A stretch of DNA of 64,000 nt, from assembly GCF_032452875.1 (NCBI RefSeq), contig NC_083880.1, positions 62,260,829 through 62,324,828 of the forward strand, written 5' to 3'. The stretch comes from Bos javanicus (lineage: Eukaryota > Chordata > Mammalia > Artiodactyla > Bovidae). A model generated the notes under the pieces. That model saw only the letters and a program-made list of their open reading frames with translations. It had not been told where the DNA came from and did no database searches. Position numbers and translations under genes: made by a program. Positions within the stretch are counted from its first letter, which is position 1. Every line of letters begins with the position of its first letter. Shown piece by piece: positions 37,501 to 41,112 of the stretch.

Positions 37501-40500
37501 AGTGAAAACCAGAAAATATAAAACCCAAGTCCTTAGATGGGGACCCTGCTCCAGAATCAGGGCCCCTGCTGGGACAGCCCAGGATTCTGGTCTTGACATA
37601 TGTGTTATTTCTCTGAGTTGGGGGAGGCAGGTTGCTTGCTACCTGTTCTTTCCTCTACAGGTTCCTCCTCCACCTGTGCTCTATCCCTATTCCTGACCAA
37701 GTCTCAGATAAATTTTTTGTTGTTCAGTTGCTAAGTCATGTCCAACTCTTTGCGACCTCATGAACTGCAGCACACCAGGCTTCCCAGTTCTTCACTATCT
37801 TCCAGAGTTTGCTCAAACTCATGTCCATTGAGTCAGTGGTGCTATCCAACCATCTCATCCTCTGTTGTCCCCTTCTCCTCCTGCCTTCCATCTTTCCCAG
37901 CATCAGGGTCTTTTCCAATGAGTCAGCGCTTTGCATCAAGTGGCCAAAATATTGGAGCTTGAGCTTCAGTATTAGTCCTTCAATGAATATTCAGGACTGA
38001 TTTCCTTTAGGATTGACTGGTTTGATCTCCTTGCATCCCAGGGACTCTCAAGAGTCTTCTCCAGCACCACAGTTTGAAAGCATCAATTCTTTGGCACTCA
38101 GTCTTCTGAGAGATGGTCCAACTCTCACATCTGTACATGACTACTGGAAAAACCATAGCTTTGGTTGGCTCATTCAAAAAATATTTATTGACTGCCAGGT
38201 TGTGCTAGGTTCTGGACATCCAAAACTATCCAGACATAGGTCCTGCCTCAGAGAACTCCCAGTCCACTGAGGGAGATGAATATGTAACCCATGGCTACAG
38301 TTCTATGTGGTAAACAATAGGACTATTAAGACAGGCTTGGCTCAGAGGATAATCACCTGACTGGGTGGAGCAAGTAAGGAAGGCTTCATAGAAGAGAGAT
38401 TTTGGAGTTGGGTTTTGTCATGTAGGTAAGAGTTTGTCAGGCACCATAGAGTCCTCGTGGCTCCTATGCTCCTGTCAAGGCTTAGGCTTTTACAGTCCTG
38501 TCAGGATATATCAACAAGACAGAGGCAAGGTTCCCCTTGCAGGGAGAGGAAGTTTAGGTGTTCTACAAGGGGAGGCCCAGGGGAAGTCTGGATGGGGTGT
38601 CAGGCCTCCATAGAAGAGTATGTCGGGTGGTGGGAGGTGTCGTAGGACTTGTTGGAGGCCAGGATAAGCAGGGCTTTGTTAGTGTTAATTGAACACTTGC
38701 CCATTGATGGGCCTGGGCTGTACAGCCTCAGGGGAGGGATGAGAAGGTTGGAGAGGATCCAGCCCAGAAAGGAGAAACCTGCCTGGGGAGGGATGTCCCA
38801 CCACGTGGTACAGAGGGCATCTTGTGAAGGAAAGCCCCTCACATCAGGGAGGAGCGAGATCTTGCTGAGGCCCTGATGTACCAGCGGCGGGAACAGGTAG
38901 TCCTCTTGGATCTGCTGAATGGGAAGGCAGACACGGAGGCTAAAGCCTGGGCCAGGCTGCAAAAGATAACCCCGATGTCCCCATGGACTGGAAAGCGCTC
39001 CCCGGAAGACATTGAGGATACCTGGTGCAAGTGGGAATCCAAGGGCAAGCAGGTGAGGCTGGCGGGGCACTGAGTGGGTAGGGAAGCCCTCAACCCTCAG
39101 CCCCGAGCCCTCGCCCTTGCCTGGGACCCCTGCAGGAGAGCAAAGTCCTGGGAGCAGCATACAAGCCCAAGGAGCGGTTGCGGAGCCCTGGACTCCTGTT
39201 CACCAACGTGCAGTATGGCTGCATGAAGCACCAGGTGAGTCAGGGTGGGGTTAGCTCCCTGAGATGCTGGGCCTAGGGGCTGGGGCTCCCACCTCCATCA
39301 TGCCCACATGGCCCTCCAGTGGGAGTGAGGGGCGCACCTTTCCTTAGCAGGATTCTGGGCCATAGGCAGCTCTGGGATGAAGCTGGTCTGGCTGGTTTGT
39401 TTGCCAAGGCCCTGCTTGAGGCCATGGACACAGTTTTTGTCCTTGAGGACAAACCTCATCAAGCCTATGGGAGGAGGTTGTTTGTGGACTTGGAATCTGT
39501 TGCTCACCTTCAAAGCATTTTTCCCAGAGTCTGCTTGTTTGCTGGGCTTCCCTTGTAGCTTAGTTGGTAAAGAATCTGCCTGCAGTGCAGGAGACCCCAG
39601 TTCAATCCCTGGGTCAGGAAGATCCCCTGGAGAAGGAAATGGCAACCCACTCCAGCATTCTCGCCTGGAAAATCCCATGGACAGAGGAGCCTGGTGGGCT
39701 GCAGTCCATGGGGTCGCAATGGGTGCCATTCTGGAGCAGACACAGGGCCTCATGGTGCTAGGCACACAGTCAGCAAGAGACAGAGGGAGTGGAACAGGCC
39801 TGTCCTTGGGGAGAGAAAGGGACCAGGGACTTCGGACAGACCGGCCTAGAGTCCCATCCTGCCTCTTGCTTGGGCAGATCCCAGCCTCTCTCAACCTCTT
39901 CCTCCTCCTCGGGGGAGCTCCCATCCTCTGGGATGTGGACTCAAAGGCAAACCCCTGGCCCCAGGCTGGGGAGGGGCCAGTGCCAAAAAGGAACTTGGCT
40001 TCCTTGCCCTTTCCTGGAGATGGGCCTCCCAGCACAGCGTGGCGAGTGCTGCTGGGAGAGGTGGGGGCATGTCTGGAGAGTTCCTTGCATTCGAGCCCCA
40101 CTCAGGGTCCAGCTCGAGGCCTCATTGTGAGATGGGGACGGTCCAGCACTGACCTCACAGGACTGTTGGCAGCACCAAGAGAAGGGCTGGGGGCTGGGCC
40201 TGGTGCCCAGTGGGCTCACTGCTCGGCCAAGTGTGGTCATCACTAATGTTGCTGTTCAGTCGCTAAGTCACGTCCTATTCTTTGTGGCCCCAATGACTGC
40301 AGCATTCCAGGCCTCCCTGTCCCTCCCAGGTCATCAGCAACAGGCGTGCAACTCTGGGGATGGCTCCTCTCTCAAAGGAAGCCCCCAGAGTCCATCCTCC
40401 CTGGGAACCTGCTCTTGGCCCCTGCTGTTCTCCACGCTCCCCTGCTCTGTTCCCTGCAGATCTCACCTCAGATCTACCAGAGCCTGCACTTCAGTGAGCT

Positions 40501-40756
40501 GGCGTCCACCCAGAACCCTGCCTTCAAGACGCAAAAAGTCCTGGACCAGCAGAGCTGGCTCACCCTCCTGGTGACCCAGCGCATCCGGAAGGACCTGGGT
40601 CCCTACAGGGACACCGTGCCTGAGCACCCGGCCAGCTCGCCCACCACCACGGCCTCCTCGCCTTCCTCACCCTCACTGTCAGCCTCGGGCTCCGGGCTCC
40701 TGGCGTCTGGCCTGGCCCCTTCCTCATGGTCCCAGCCCTCCCGATCCTTTTTGTAG
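1412..40756 (+). CDS. EFCAB8: EFCAB8, EF-hand and WD40-repeat protein (3' 24 coding exons, 5' incomplete)
   Basis: Join of 24 exons: 1412-1530, 3060-3163, 3633-3768, 7033-7138, 7370-7454, 8015-8139, 10077-10150, 12268-12398, 16565-16632, 16954-17105, 18991-19128, 20482-20595, 21741-21968, 23177-23247, 24284-24488, 25326-25538, 26500-26634, 29800-30021, 30565-30702, 33110-33278, 37152-37284, 38848-39052, 39136-39234, 40460-40756. All junctions are GT-AG and every phase matches, giving 1,154 residues after a split first codon (numbered here from that point). Residues 28-41 form an EF-hand, residues 80-620 and 735-920 are WD40-like strands ending in motifs such as IRVWD, VSVWE, VKMWN, ILFWN and IKIWD, residues 620-734 are a basic linker, and the C-terminus is Ser/Thr/Pro-rich. 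Such proteins are scaffolds; no enzyme motif is seen. The name rests on this EF-hand/WD40 layout plus convergent SUN5 next door. WDR49 is the closest alternative family, but the neighbour argues for EFCAB8. Symmetric exons could have been missed, and the N-terminus is outside the window. Confidence 0.88.
2150..2290 (-). repeat. MIR SINE remnant, antisense
   Basis: Shows the antisense MIR core GACTGGGAAACTGAGGCAAG followed by a diverged protein-like 'cagagtta' segment. Confidence 0.6.
2385..2530 (-). repeat. L1 3' end fragment (ruminant L1, antisense)
   Basis: Reads TTGTGTTGGTTTCTGCC ... GTATACATATGTCCC ... CTTGAACCTCC, which I recall as the antisense 3' end of bovine L1. Family assignment is from memory. 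Confidence 0.55.
3060..3163 (+). CDS. EFCAB8: EFCAB8 exon b: end of EF-hand loop and exiting helix
   Basis: Acceptor GGCAG before 3060, donor GTAAGG at 3164. It begins QEYVDYVMREFQGKEK, so Gln and Glu supply loop positions 11 and 12 and complete the EF-hand begun in the previous exon. It ends in phase 2. Confidence 0.87.
3633..3768 (+). CDS. EFCAB8: EFCAB8 exon c: start of first WD40 region
   Basis: Acceptor CTTCCACAG, donor GTGAGC. It encodes residues 74-119, including FLTVTKDGILQFWSES, a typical WD40 D-G-x-[hydrophobic]-x-x-W strand. It ends in phase 0. Confidence 0.9.
4170..4437 (+). repeat. MIR SINE
   Basis: Nearly full-length series: CTTGGAGCCCAACTGCC, CAGCTGTGTGACC, AGTTTCCCCATCTGTCAAG, then CACAGTAAGCACC. 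Confidence 0.75.
6211..6838 (-). repeat. BovB (RTE) LINE 3' fragment, antisense, interrupted
   Basis: Antisense BovB landmarks: CAGTCATGTCCGACTCTTTG, CATCTCATCCTCTG, CAGCATCAGGGTC, CACATCCATACATGAC. A Bov-A fragment replaces the continuous sequence near 6482-6562. Confidence 0.88.
6482..6562 (-). repeat. Bov-A SINE fragment with (GCT)n, nested in BovB
   Basis: Starts with a (GCT)6-like run, then AAGTCGCTTCAGTTGTGTCC and CACCAGGCTCCCC. It is absent from the corresponding place in the other BovB copies of this window. Confidence 0.8.
7033..7138 (+). CDS. EFCAB8: EFCAB8 exon d (WD40 strand)
   Basis: Acceptor CCCTCTGGCAG, donor GTGAGT. It encodes LYQIQPSHSQQMWVIDM followed by a hydrophobic strand LVAVASTDQKI. 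The split G joins the next exon to give Glu. Residues about 120-155. Confidence 0.9.
7370..7454 (+). CDS. EFCAB8: EFCAB8 exon e (WD40 strand)
   Basis: Acceptor TCTTCCCCAG, donor GTGAGT. It completes the WD-like strand KIEFFDISSHKCARVF (with Glu from the split codon) and ends TMNYW across the next junction. Residues 155-183. Confidence 0.9.
8015..8139 (+). CDS. EFCAB8: EFCAB8 exon f (WD40 strand)
   Basis: Acceptor CCCCGTTTCCAG, donor GTAGGG. It encodes FCYGDTKGNVIIFTSDDV, a propeller strand with the usual G-D-x-x-G-x-[VI] turn, then a loop ending RTSKW. Phase 1 to phase 1; residues 183-225. Confidence 0.9.
8140..10076. other. EFCAB8 intron, mostly unique sequence
   Basis: No exon and no clear ruminant SINE. 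A MIR remnant lies at 9450-9550. Confidence 0.65.
9450..9550 (+). repeat. MIR SINE remnant
   Basis: Shows CTGTGTGACCTGG ... AACCTCTCTGTGCCTCGG ... AAATGGGGATGAG, typical of the MIR middle. Confidence 0.6.
10077..10150 (+). CDS. EFCAB8: EFCAB8 exon g (propeller linker)
   Basis: Acceptor TCTCCCCTATCAG, donor GTAAGG. It is a short exon of 24 codons encoding NWINVSTRRLLSEKSPMY and then RSYRLK, a basic loop between strands. The phase agrees on both sides. Confidence 0.87.
10810..10998. mobile_element. Non-autonomous DNA transposon remnant (hAT-like)
   Basis: Starts CAGTGGTCCCCAACCC and ends GGTCGGGTACCCCCTG, which are imperfect inverted repeats. The interior CACCTCAGATCATCAGGCAT is typical of an old mammalian hAT-type element. 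No clean 8-bp duplication is seen. Confidence 0.5.
11151..11204. repeat. 27-bp tandem duplication
   Basis: Two adjacent 27-base units starting GACTGCCCTCCACTTCC, differing at one base. A third partial copy of the first 11 bases occurs at 11261. Confidence 0.9.
12268..12398 (+). CDS. EFCAB8: EFCAB8 exon h (WD40 strand)
   Basis: Acceptor CTCTCTTTCCAG, donor GTAAGG. It encodes ALHLNWCQQVKFIPQLN and LVASCSAIDKSSLVLTVL, a degenerate WD40 repeat. It ends in phase 2; residues 250-293. Confidence 0.9.
12660..13060 (-). repeat. Old L1 3' fragment, split by a SINE
   Basis: Flanks of the Bov-tA show TTGAAAATTGACATATAAT and AGTTAACATCTATCACC, which resemble ancient L1 3' ends. Orientation is uncertain. 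Confidence 0.45.
12758..12957 (+). repeat. Bov-tA SINE
   Basis: Full-length: GGGCTTCCCTGGTGGCTCAG, GTTGGGAAGATCCCCTGG, CTCTTGCCTGGAGAATCCC, ending ACTGAGTGACTAA. Confidence 0.93.
13449..13836 (+). repeat. CHR-type tRNA SINE interrupted by Bov-A2
   Basis: The head (GAATTCCCTCGTGGTCCAG) and the tail (GAGGGCCCAGGTTTCATCC to AAGAAAATAAAA) are separated by an antisense Bov-A2. Direct repeats at 13438-13448 and 13837-13847 match at 10 of 11 bases. Confidence 0.85.
13473..13749 (-). repeat. Dimeric Bov-A2 SINE, antisense, nested
   Basis: (GCT)6-type start, two half units each with the antisense 'GTCGCT(T)CAGTCGTGTCC' box, joined by GAAAAGTGAAAGTGAAG, ending CCATTGCCTTCTCC. Length 277 bases. Confidence 0.9.
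14403..14550 (+). repeat. Bov-tA SINE, 5' truncated
   Basis: Contains CCACTCCAGTATTCTTGCC, GACAGAGGAGCCTGG and ends GAGCAACTAACAC. Confidence 0.88.
14736..14932 (-). repeat. Bov-tA SINE, antisense
   Basis: Antisense series: AAGTCGTGTCCAACTCC, GGCAAGAATACTGGAGTGG, GGGATCTTCCTGACCC, ending CACTGAGCTAAGAGGG. Confidence 0.9.
15154..15358 (-). repeat. BovB LINE 3' fragment, antisense
   Basis: Antisense BovB 3' end: GACTGCAGCACGCCAGGC, CCTCTTCTCCTCCTGCC, CAGCATCAGGGTCTTTTCC. Confidence 0.88.
16111..16387 (-). repeat. CHR-type tRNA SINE, antisense, with target-site duplication
   Basis: Reads CTTATGGCTGTGCTGGGTC ... GTGGGATCTTCC ... CCACTGTGCCACCAG. The 10-base sequence GAGTTGAGTT flanks it at 16101-16110 and 16388-16397. 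Confidence 0.9.
16565..16632 (+). CDS. EFCAB8: EFCAB8 exon i (WD40 strand)
   Basis: Acceptor TTTGCTGTTGTAG, donor GTAAGT. It encodes VSVLNLRKGILCFDYCPD and ends RNVLG/V across the junction, the first strand of a clear WD40 repeat. Residues 293-316. Confidence 0.88.
16954..17105 (+). CDS. EFCAB8: EFCAB8 exon j (canonical WD40 repeat)
   Basis: Acceptor TTTCAACTCCAG, donor GTGTGG (weak at +4 to +6). It encodes TGGYDPLIRLWNPFFSRK then MKGHQTSVTHIVVN, the textbook GH...LW arrangement, and SSILLSVSKDK leading into the next strand. Residues 316-366. Confidence 0.92.
17106..18330. other. EFCAB8 intron, unique part
   Basis: No exon or clear repeat is recognised between the exon end at 17105 and the BovB fragment at 18334. 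Confidence 0.6.
18334..18620 (+). repeat. BovB LINE 3' fragment, sense
   Basis: Sense BovB 3' end with GATGCTGAAGCTGAAACTCC, GGCCACCTGATGC and the terminal (CTGAA)n-type run. Confidence 0.9.
18631..18847 (+). repeat. Bov-tA SINE
   Basis: GGGCTTCCCAGGTGG start, then CCACTCCAGTATTCTTGCC and CATGACTGAGCGACC. It lies directly behind the BovB 3' end. Confidence 0.9.
18991..19128 (+). CDS. EFCAB8: EFCAB8 exon k (canonical WD40 repeat)
   Basis: Acceptor CCCACCCCCAG, donor GTGAGT. It begins NIRVWDMQDYQCLQSF, completing the SKDKNIRVWD strand, a full WD dipeptide repeat, then ITSIYFHKEDNSLICSTYS. Phase 0 on both sides; residues 367-412. Confidence 0.92.
19129..20481. other. EFCAB8 intron, unique sequence
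   Basis: No exon and no clear interspersed repeat recognised. Confidence 0.6.
20482..20595 (+). CDS. EFCAB8: EFCAB8 exon l (propeller loop)
   Basis: Acceptor CCTCCCCTACAG, donor GTCAGT. It encodes IGILKGYLETQGPGRAEE and then STPLCAVLYSKVFKQ. The Gly/Glu-rich loop probably lies at the edge of a blade. Phase 0 on both sides, so skipping would keep the frame. Confidence 0.9.
20596..21740. other. EFCAB8 intron, unique sequence
   Basis: No exon and no clear interspersed repeat recognised. Confidence 0.6.
21741..21968 (+). CDS. EFCAB8: EFCAB8 exon m (two WD40 repeats)
   Basis: Acceptor GCTCCCCCACAG, donor GTCAGT. It encodes 76 residues with two clear repeats: SGCLSGMVSVWEVVTGRR and LLTGLRDGTVKMWNYSVG. 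This is the strongest WD40 exon. Phase 0 on both sides; residues 451-526. Confidence 0.93.
22114..22312 (+). repeat. CHR-type tRNA SINE with A-rich tail
   Basis: GACTTCCCTGAAGGTCTAG, GTTTGATCCTTGGTTGGGG, CATCCCACATGCC, then an A-rich tail. ATAAAATGAAG flanks it at 22103-22113 and 22313-22323, so it is a target-site duplication. Confidence 0.85.
22418..22641 (+). repeat. Bov-tA SINE
   Basis: GATTTTCCCAGGTAGCTCC head, GATCCCTGGGTCAGGAAG, GACAGAGGAGCCTGG, ending GACTGAGCGACTGAGC. Confidence 0.9.
23177..23247 (+). CDS. EFCAB8: EFCAB8 exon n (WD40 strand)
   Basis: Acceptor TCCTCTTCAATAG, donor GTGAGT. It encodes ISGIVHMNKVFYTTGWSK and ends RITYYT across the junction. A Bov-tA SINE starts 17 bases into the following intron. 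Residues 527-550. Confidence 0.9.
23265..23481 (+). repeat. Bov-tA SINE directly behind an EFCAB8 donor
   Basis: GGGCTTCCCTGATTTGGCTC start, ending CATGACTGAGCGC. AGCCAGGGTAC (23254-23264) and AGCCAGGGCAC (23482-23492) are its target-site duplication, one base different. Confidence 0.9.
24284..24488 (+). CDS. EFCAB8: EFCAB8 exon o (WD40 repeat)
   Basis: Acceptor CACGTGTGCAG, donor GTACAG. It encodes FHKIKPVLLCHHWQTFHT, then IATSSYNGDILFWNVGT, a canonical YNGDILFWN strand. Residues 550-618. Confidence 0.92.
24640..24785 (-). repeat. MIR SINE, antisense
   Basis: ACATGAGGAAACAGGCACAG, GAGGTCACACAGCC and CTGTCTGACTCCAGAGCC in order. Confidence 0.75.
25326..25538 (+). CDS. EFCAB8: EFCAB8 exon p (basic linker, 3' end uncertain)
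   Basis: Acceptor CTCCCACGCACAG. The chosen donor AAG|GTGGCC at 25539 is weak. The frame stays open to 25799, and two other phase-0 GT sites exist (25590 and 25689). It encodes VKDVNDCVFDSHRPSKPC, then a basic Pro/Arg/Lys-rich stretch ending KPVPLK. It is probably a disordered linker between the two propellers. Confidence 0.75.
26500..26634 (+). CDS. EFCAB8: EFCAB8 exon q (charged helical linker)
   Basis: Acceptor after a long T-rich tract ending TTTTTCCAG, donor GTTGGC. It encodes KPLSASSLSQSRLSLDRH and then a Lys/Glu-rich helix STLKEAERKKADFQKKLL. Phase 0 on both sides; residues 690-734. Confidence 0.85.
26635..27987. other. EFCAB8 intron with AT-rich old L1-like sequence
   Basis: No exon is supported. 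A poly-T run lies at 27477-27494. The part 27520-27960 resembles decayed LINE sequence but I cannot name the family. Confidence 0.5.
27988..28255 (-). repeat. CHR-type tRNA SINE, antisense
   Basis: TATTTTTGGTTGCTCTGGGTC, GGGCTCTAGGGCACGC, GACTAGGGACAGAACCC in order. Confidence 0.85.
28339..29505 (-). repeat. BovB (RTE) LINE fragment with reverse-transcriptase end, antisense
   Basis: Antisense BovB, about 1.17 kb. The minus strand reads the end of an RT domain including RQGCMLSP and the catalytic YADD (29255-29266), but it is interrupted by a SINE and by stops, so it is dead. Confidence 0.93.
29099..29232 (+). repeat. Bov-A SINE monomer nested in BovB, perfect 13-bp duplication
   Basis: GGAGAAGGCAATGGCACCCC to GCGACTTAGCAGC and a (CAG)n tail. 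CACTTTCTGCCAT flanks it at 29086-29098 and 29233-29245. Confidence 0.95.
29800..30021 (+). CDS. EFCAB8: EFCAB8 exon r (second WD40 region)
   Basis: Acceptor CTCTCTCGCACAG, donor GTGAGG. It encodes LLSSCMDGYIYAWSIHGS and MATDQNDWILVTGDCKG, ending GCIK before the WD strand of the next exon. Phase 0 on both sides; residues 735-808. Confidence 0.92.
30565..30702 (+). CDS. EFCAB8: EFCAB8 exon s (WD40 strand; two in-frame donors)
   Basis: Acceptor CTTTGTGTCTAG. It begins IWDIKDYCAHSDKQTN, which completes GCIKIWD. Donors GTCAGC at 30664 and GTAGGA at 30703 are both in phase 0, and the longer form adds VSLPNYSPPEEKK. I chose the longer end. Residues 809-854. Confidence 0.83.
30882..30945. repeat. 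Degenerate CA/TA-rich microsatellite
   Basis: Imperfect alternation of CACACA and TATACA motifs. Confidence 0.65.
31046..31259 (-). repeat. Bov-tA SINE, antisense
   Basis: GTGTGCTAAGTCGCTACAG, GGCAAGAATACTGGAGTGG, GGGATCGAACCC, GGGAAGCCC at the end. Confidence 0.9.
31320..31580 (+). repeat. Decayed L1 3' segment
   Basis: AATTAAAGCCCAAAGGTGGT and the ATTGGCAAGAATATAGGTCAAC series are recognisable L1 3' end language, heavily diverged. AATAAAACTG near 31558 looks like its tail. Confidence 0.5.
31580..32690. other. EFCAB8 intron, AT-rich, unclassified
   Basis: No exon and no clear family. It is probably old LINE-derived sequence. Confidence 0.4.
32690..32850 (+). repeat. MIR SINE
   Basis: GACCTGGGTTCTTGTC, CTAGCTGTGTGGTTCTGGG and the 3' diverged part are in order. 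Confidence 0.65.
33110..33278 (+). CDS. EFCAB8: EFCAB8 exon t (WD40 repeat)
   Basis: Acceptor CACTGTCCCCTGTAG, donor GTACGG. It encodes LISWKAHLDSVADILYVD and VISAGQDRDVKAWKLSG, a complete AH...D-x-V-x-x-W repeat. It ends in phase 1; residues 855-911. Confidence 0.92.
33560..34640 (-). repeat. Old L1 3' region, antisense, split by Bov-A2
   Basis: ATCATTTGATAGTTTCTCC, GCTGAGTGGTATTCTG, then after the SINE GTGAACACCCTCAT, GAATTGCTGAACCAC and TAGCCATTTTGGTGAATATG are L1 3' landmarks. Confidence 0.65.
34003..34278 (+). repeat. Dimeric Bov-A2 SINE with 11-bp duplication
   Basis: Two half units starting GGAGAAGGCAATGGCACC and GGAGAAGGAAATGGCAACC, ending in (AGC)n. AGGCTATTAAA flanks it at 33992-34002 and 34279-34289. 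Confidence 0.95.
34680..35060 (-). repeat. Old L1 fragment, antisense
   Basis: ATTTTGGATATTTTCTACTG, CCAGTTCGTTAATC and CTGAATTATCTGTGAGTC resemble the antisense 3' UTR of old L1. Confidence 0.5.
35490..36640 (-). repeat. Old L1 3' region, antisense
   Basis: Series TTAACACAGTACTTTCCAG, GGCAAGATTTCTC, GCTATGAACATTGGGC, ATACCCAGGAGTGGAG, CCTCGCCAACATTC matches the well-known L1 3' region. Confidence 0.7.
36641..37151. other. EFCAB8 intron, unique sequence
   Basis: No exon or repeat recognised. Confidence 0.55.
37152..37284 (+). CDS. EFCAB8: EFCAB8 exon u
   Basis: Acceptor GGTTAAATCACAG, donor GTGAGT. It encodes TFGLSVWKRLQDTPMMTD and then ERLKKEGDFFDPNEKTFH. The WD strand ends near the start, and the rest is charged and helical. 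It ends in phase 2; residues 911-955. Confidence 0.88.
37717..38166 (-). repeat. BovB LINE 3' fragment, antisense
   Basis: GTTGTTCAGTTGCTAAGTC, CATCTCATCCTCTG, CAGCATCAGGGTC, ending GGAAAAACCATAGC. Confidence 0.9.
38167..38847. other. EFCAB8 intron, unique sequence
   Basis: No exon or clear ruminant repeat recognised. Confidence 0.55.
38848..39052 (+). CDS. EFCAB8: EFCAB8 exon v
   Basis: Acceptor CCTCACATCAG, donor GTGAGG. It encodes a charged helix (EERDLAEALMYQRREQVV) and then a Trp-rich stretch ending DTWCKWESKGKQ. No known domain is recognised. Residues 955-1023. Confidence 0.88.
39136..39234 (+). CDS. EFCAB8: EFCAB8 exon w
   Basis: Acceptor GGGACCCCTGCAG, donor GTGAGT. It encodes 33 residues (ESKVLGAAYKPKERLR to NVQYGCMKHQ), a basic C-terminal segment. 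It is only 83 bases after the previous exon. Phase 0 on both sides. Confidence 0.88.
39544..39720 (+). repeat. Bov-tA SINE
   Basis: GGGCTTCCCTTGTAGCTTAG, CCCTGGGTCAGGAAGATCCC, GACAGAGGAGCCTGGTGGG. Confidence 0.9.
40247..40328 (-). repeat. BovB LINE 3' end fragment, antisense
   Basis: Only the 3' tip remains: GTTGCTGTTCAGTCGCTAAG ... GCATTCCAGGCCTCCCTGTCC. Confidence 0.75.
40460..40756 (+). CDS. EFCAB8: EFCAB8 terminal coding exon with stop
   Basis: Acceptor CTGTTCCCTGCAG; stop TAG at 40754-40756. It encodes ISPQIYQSLHFSELASTQ, a helix, and then a low-complexity Ser/Thr/Pro/Gly tail of about 45 residues ending QPSRSFL. The tail is probably disordered. Residues 1057-1154. Confidence 0.9.
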   Translation: MSPQIYQSLHFSELASTQNPAFKTQKVLDQQSWLTLLVTQRIRKDLGPYRDTVPEHPASSPTTTASSPSSPSLSASGSGLLASGLAPSSWSQPSRSFL

Positions 40757-41112
40757 CCCCCATCCACTCCTGCACCCTGTCCTCCCCCGTGGACCTGTCC
40801 CAGGTATCCGGGCACGTCCTGCAGAGGCTGGTGTCTTCCCTGCCCCACGGCCCCTCCCTCAGGCTGCTCTCCAGGCCTCTGAAGGCCCACCTTCCATCCT
40901 CCCACATTAGGCTCTGAGGTGGCCCATCCTCTCTCCAGTTCGCCAGCAGGGCCACCAGGCTCATGAGGTCCTGTCTGTCCCTGGCTTACCCTCTGCCAGG
41001 CCCAGAGGGTACAGACCTCGCCCTGGCTCTCCCCACTCTGCCATCTGGTGAAGCCAACCTTCTTCGCCAGAGTCCTGGAGAAGAAAAATAAATGTTCTCA
41101 GATGTTGAAGCT
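40757..41112 (+). other. EFCAB8: EFCAB8 3' UTR (predicted)
   Basis: From the stop codon to about 20 bases past the AATAAA at 41087-41092. No repeat is seen in this stretch. The exact cleavage site is inferred. Confidence 0.6.
41087..41092 (+). terminator. AATAAA polyadenylation signal for EFCAB8
   Basis: Canonical AATAAA hexamer 331 bases after the EFCAB8 stop, followed by TGTTCTC and a T/G-containing stretch consistent with a downstream element. Confidence 0.7.

Noticed and set aside
39377..40246. 289-residue plus-strand open frame
   Set aside because: It runs through a Bov-tA SINE in an EFCAB8 intron and has no domain or splice support.
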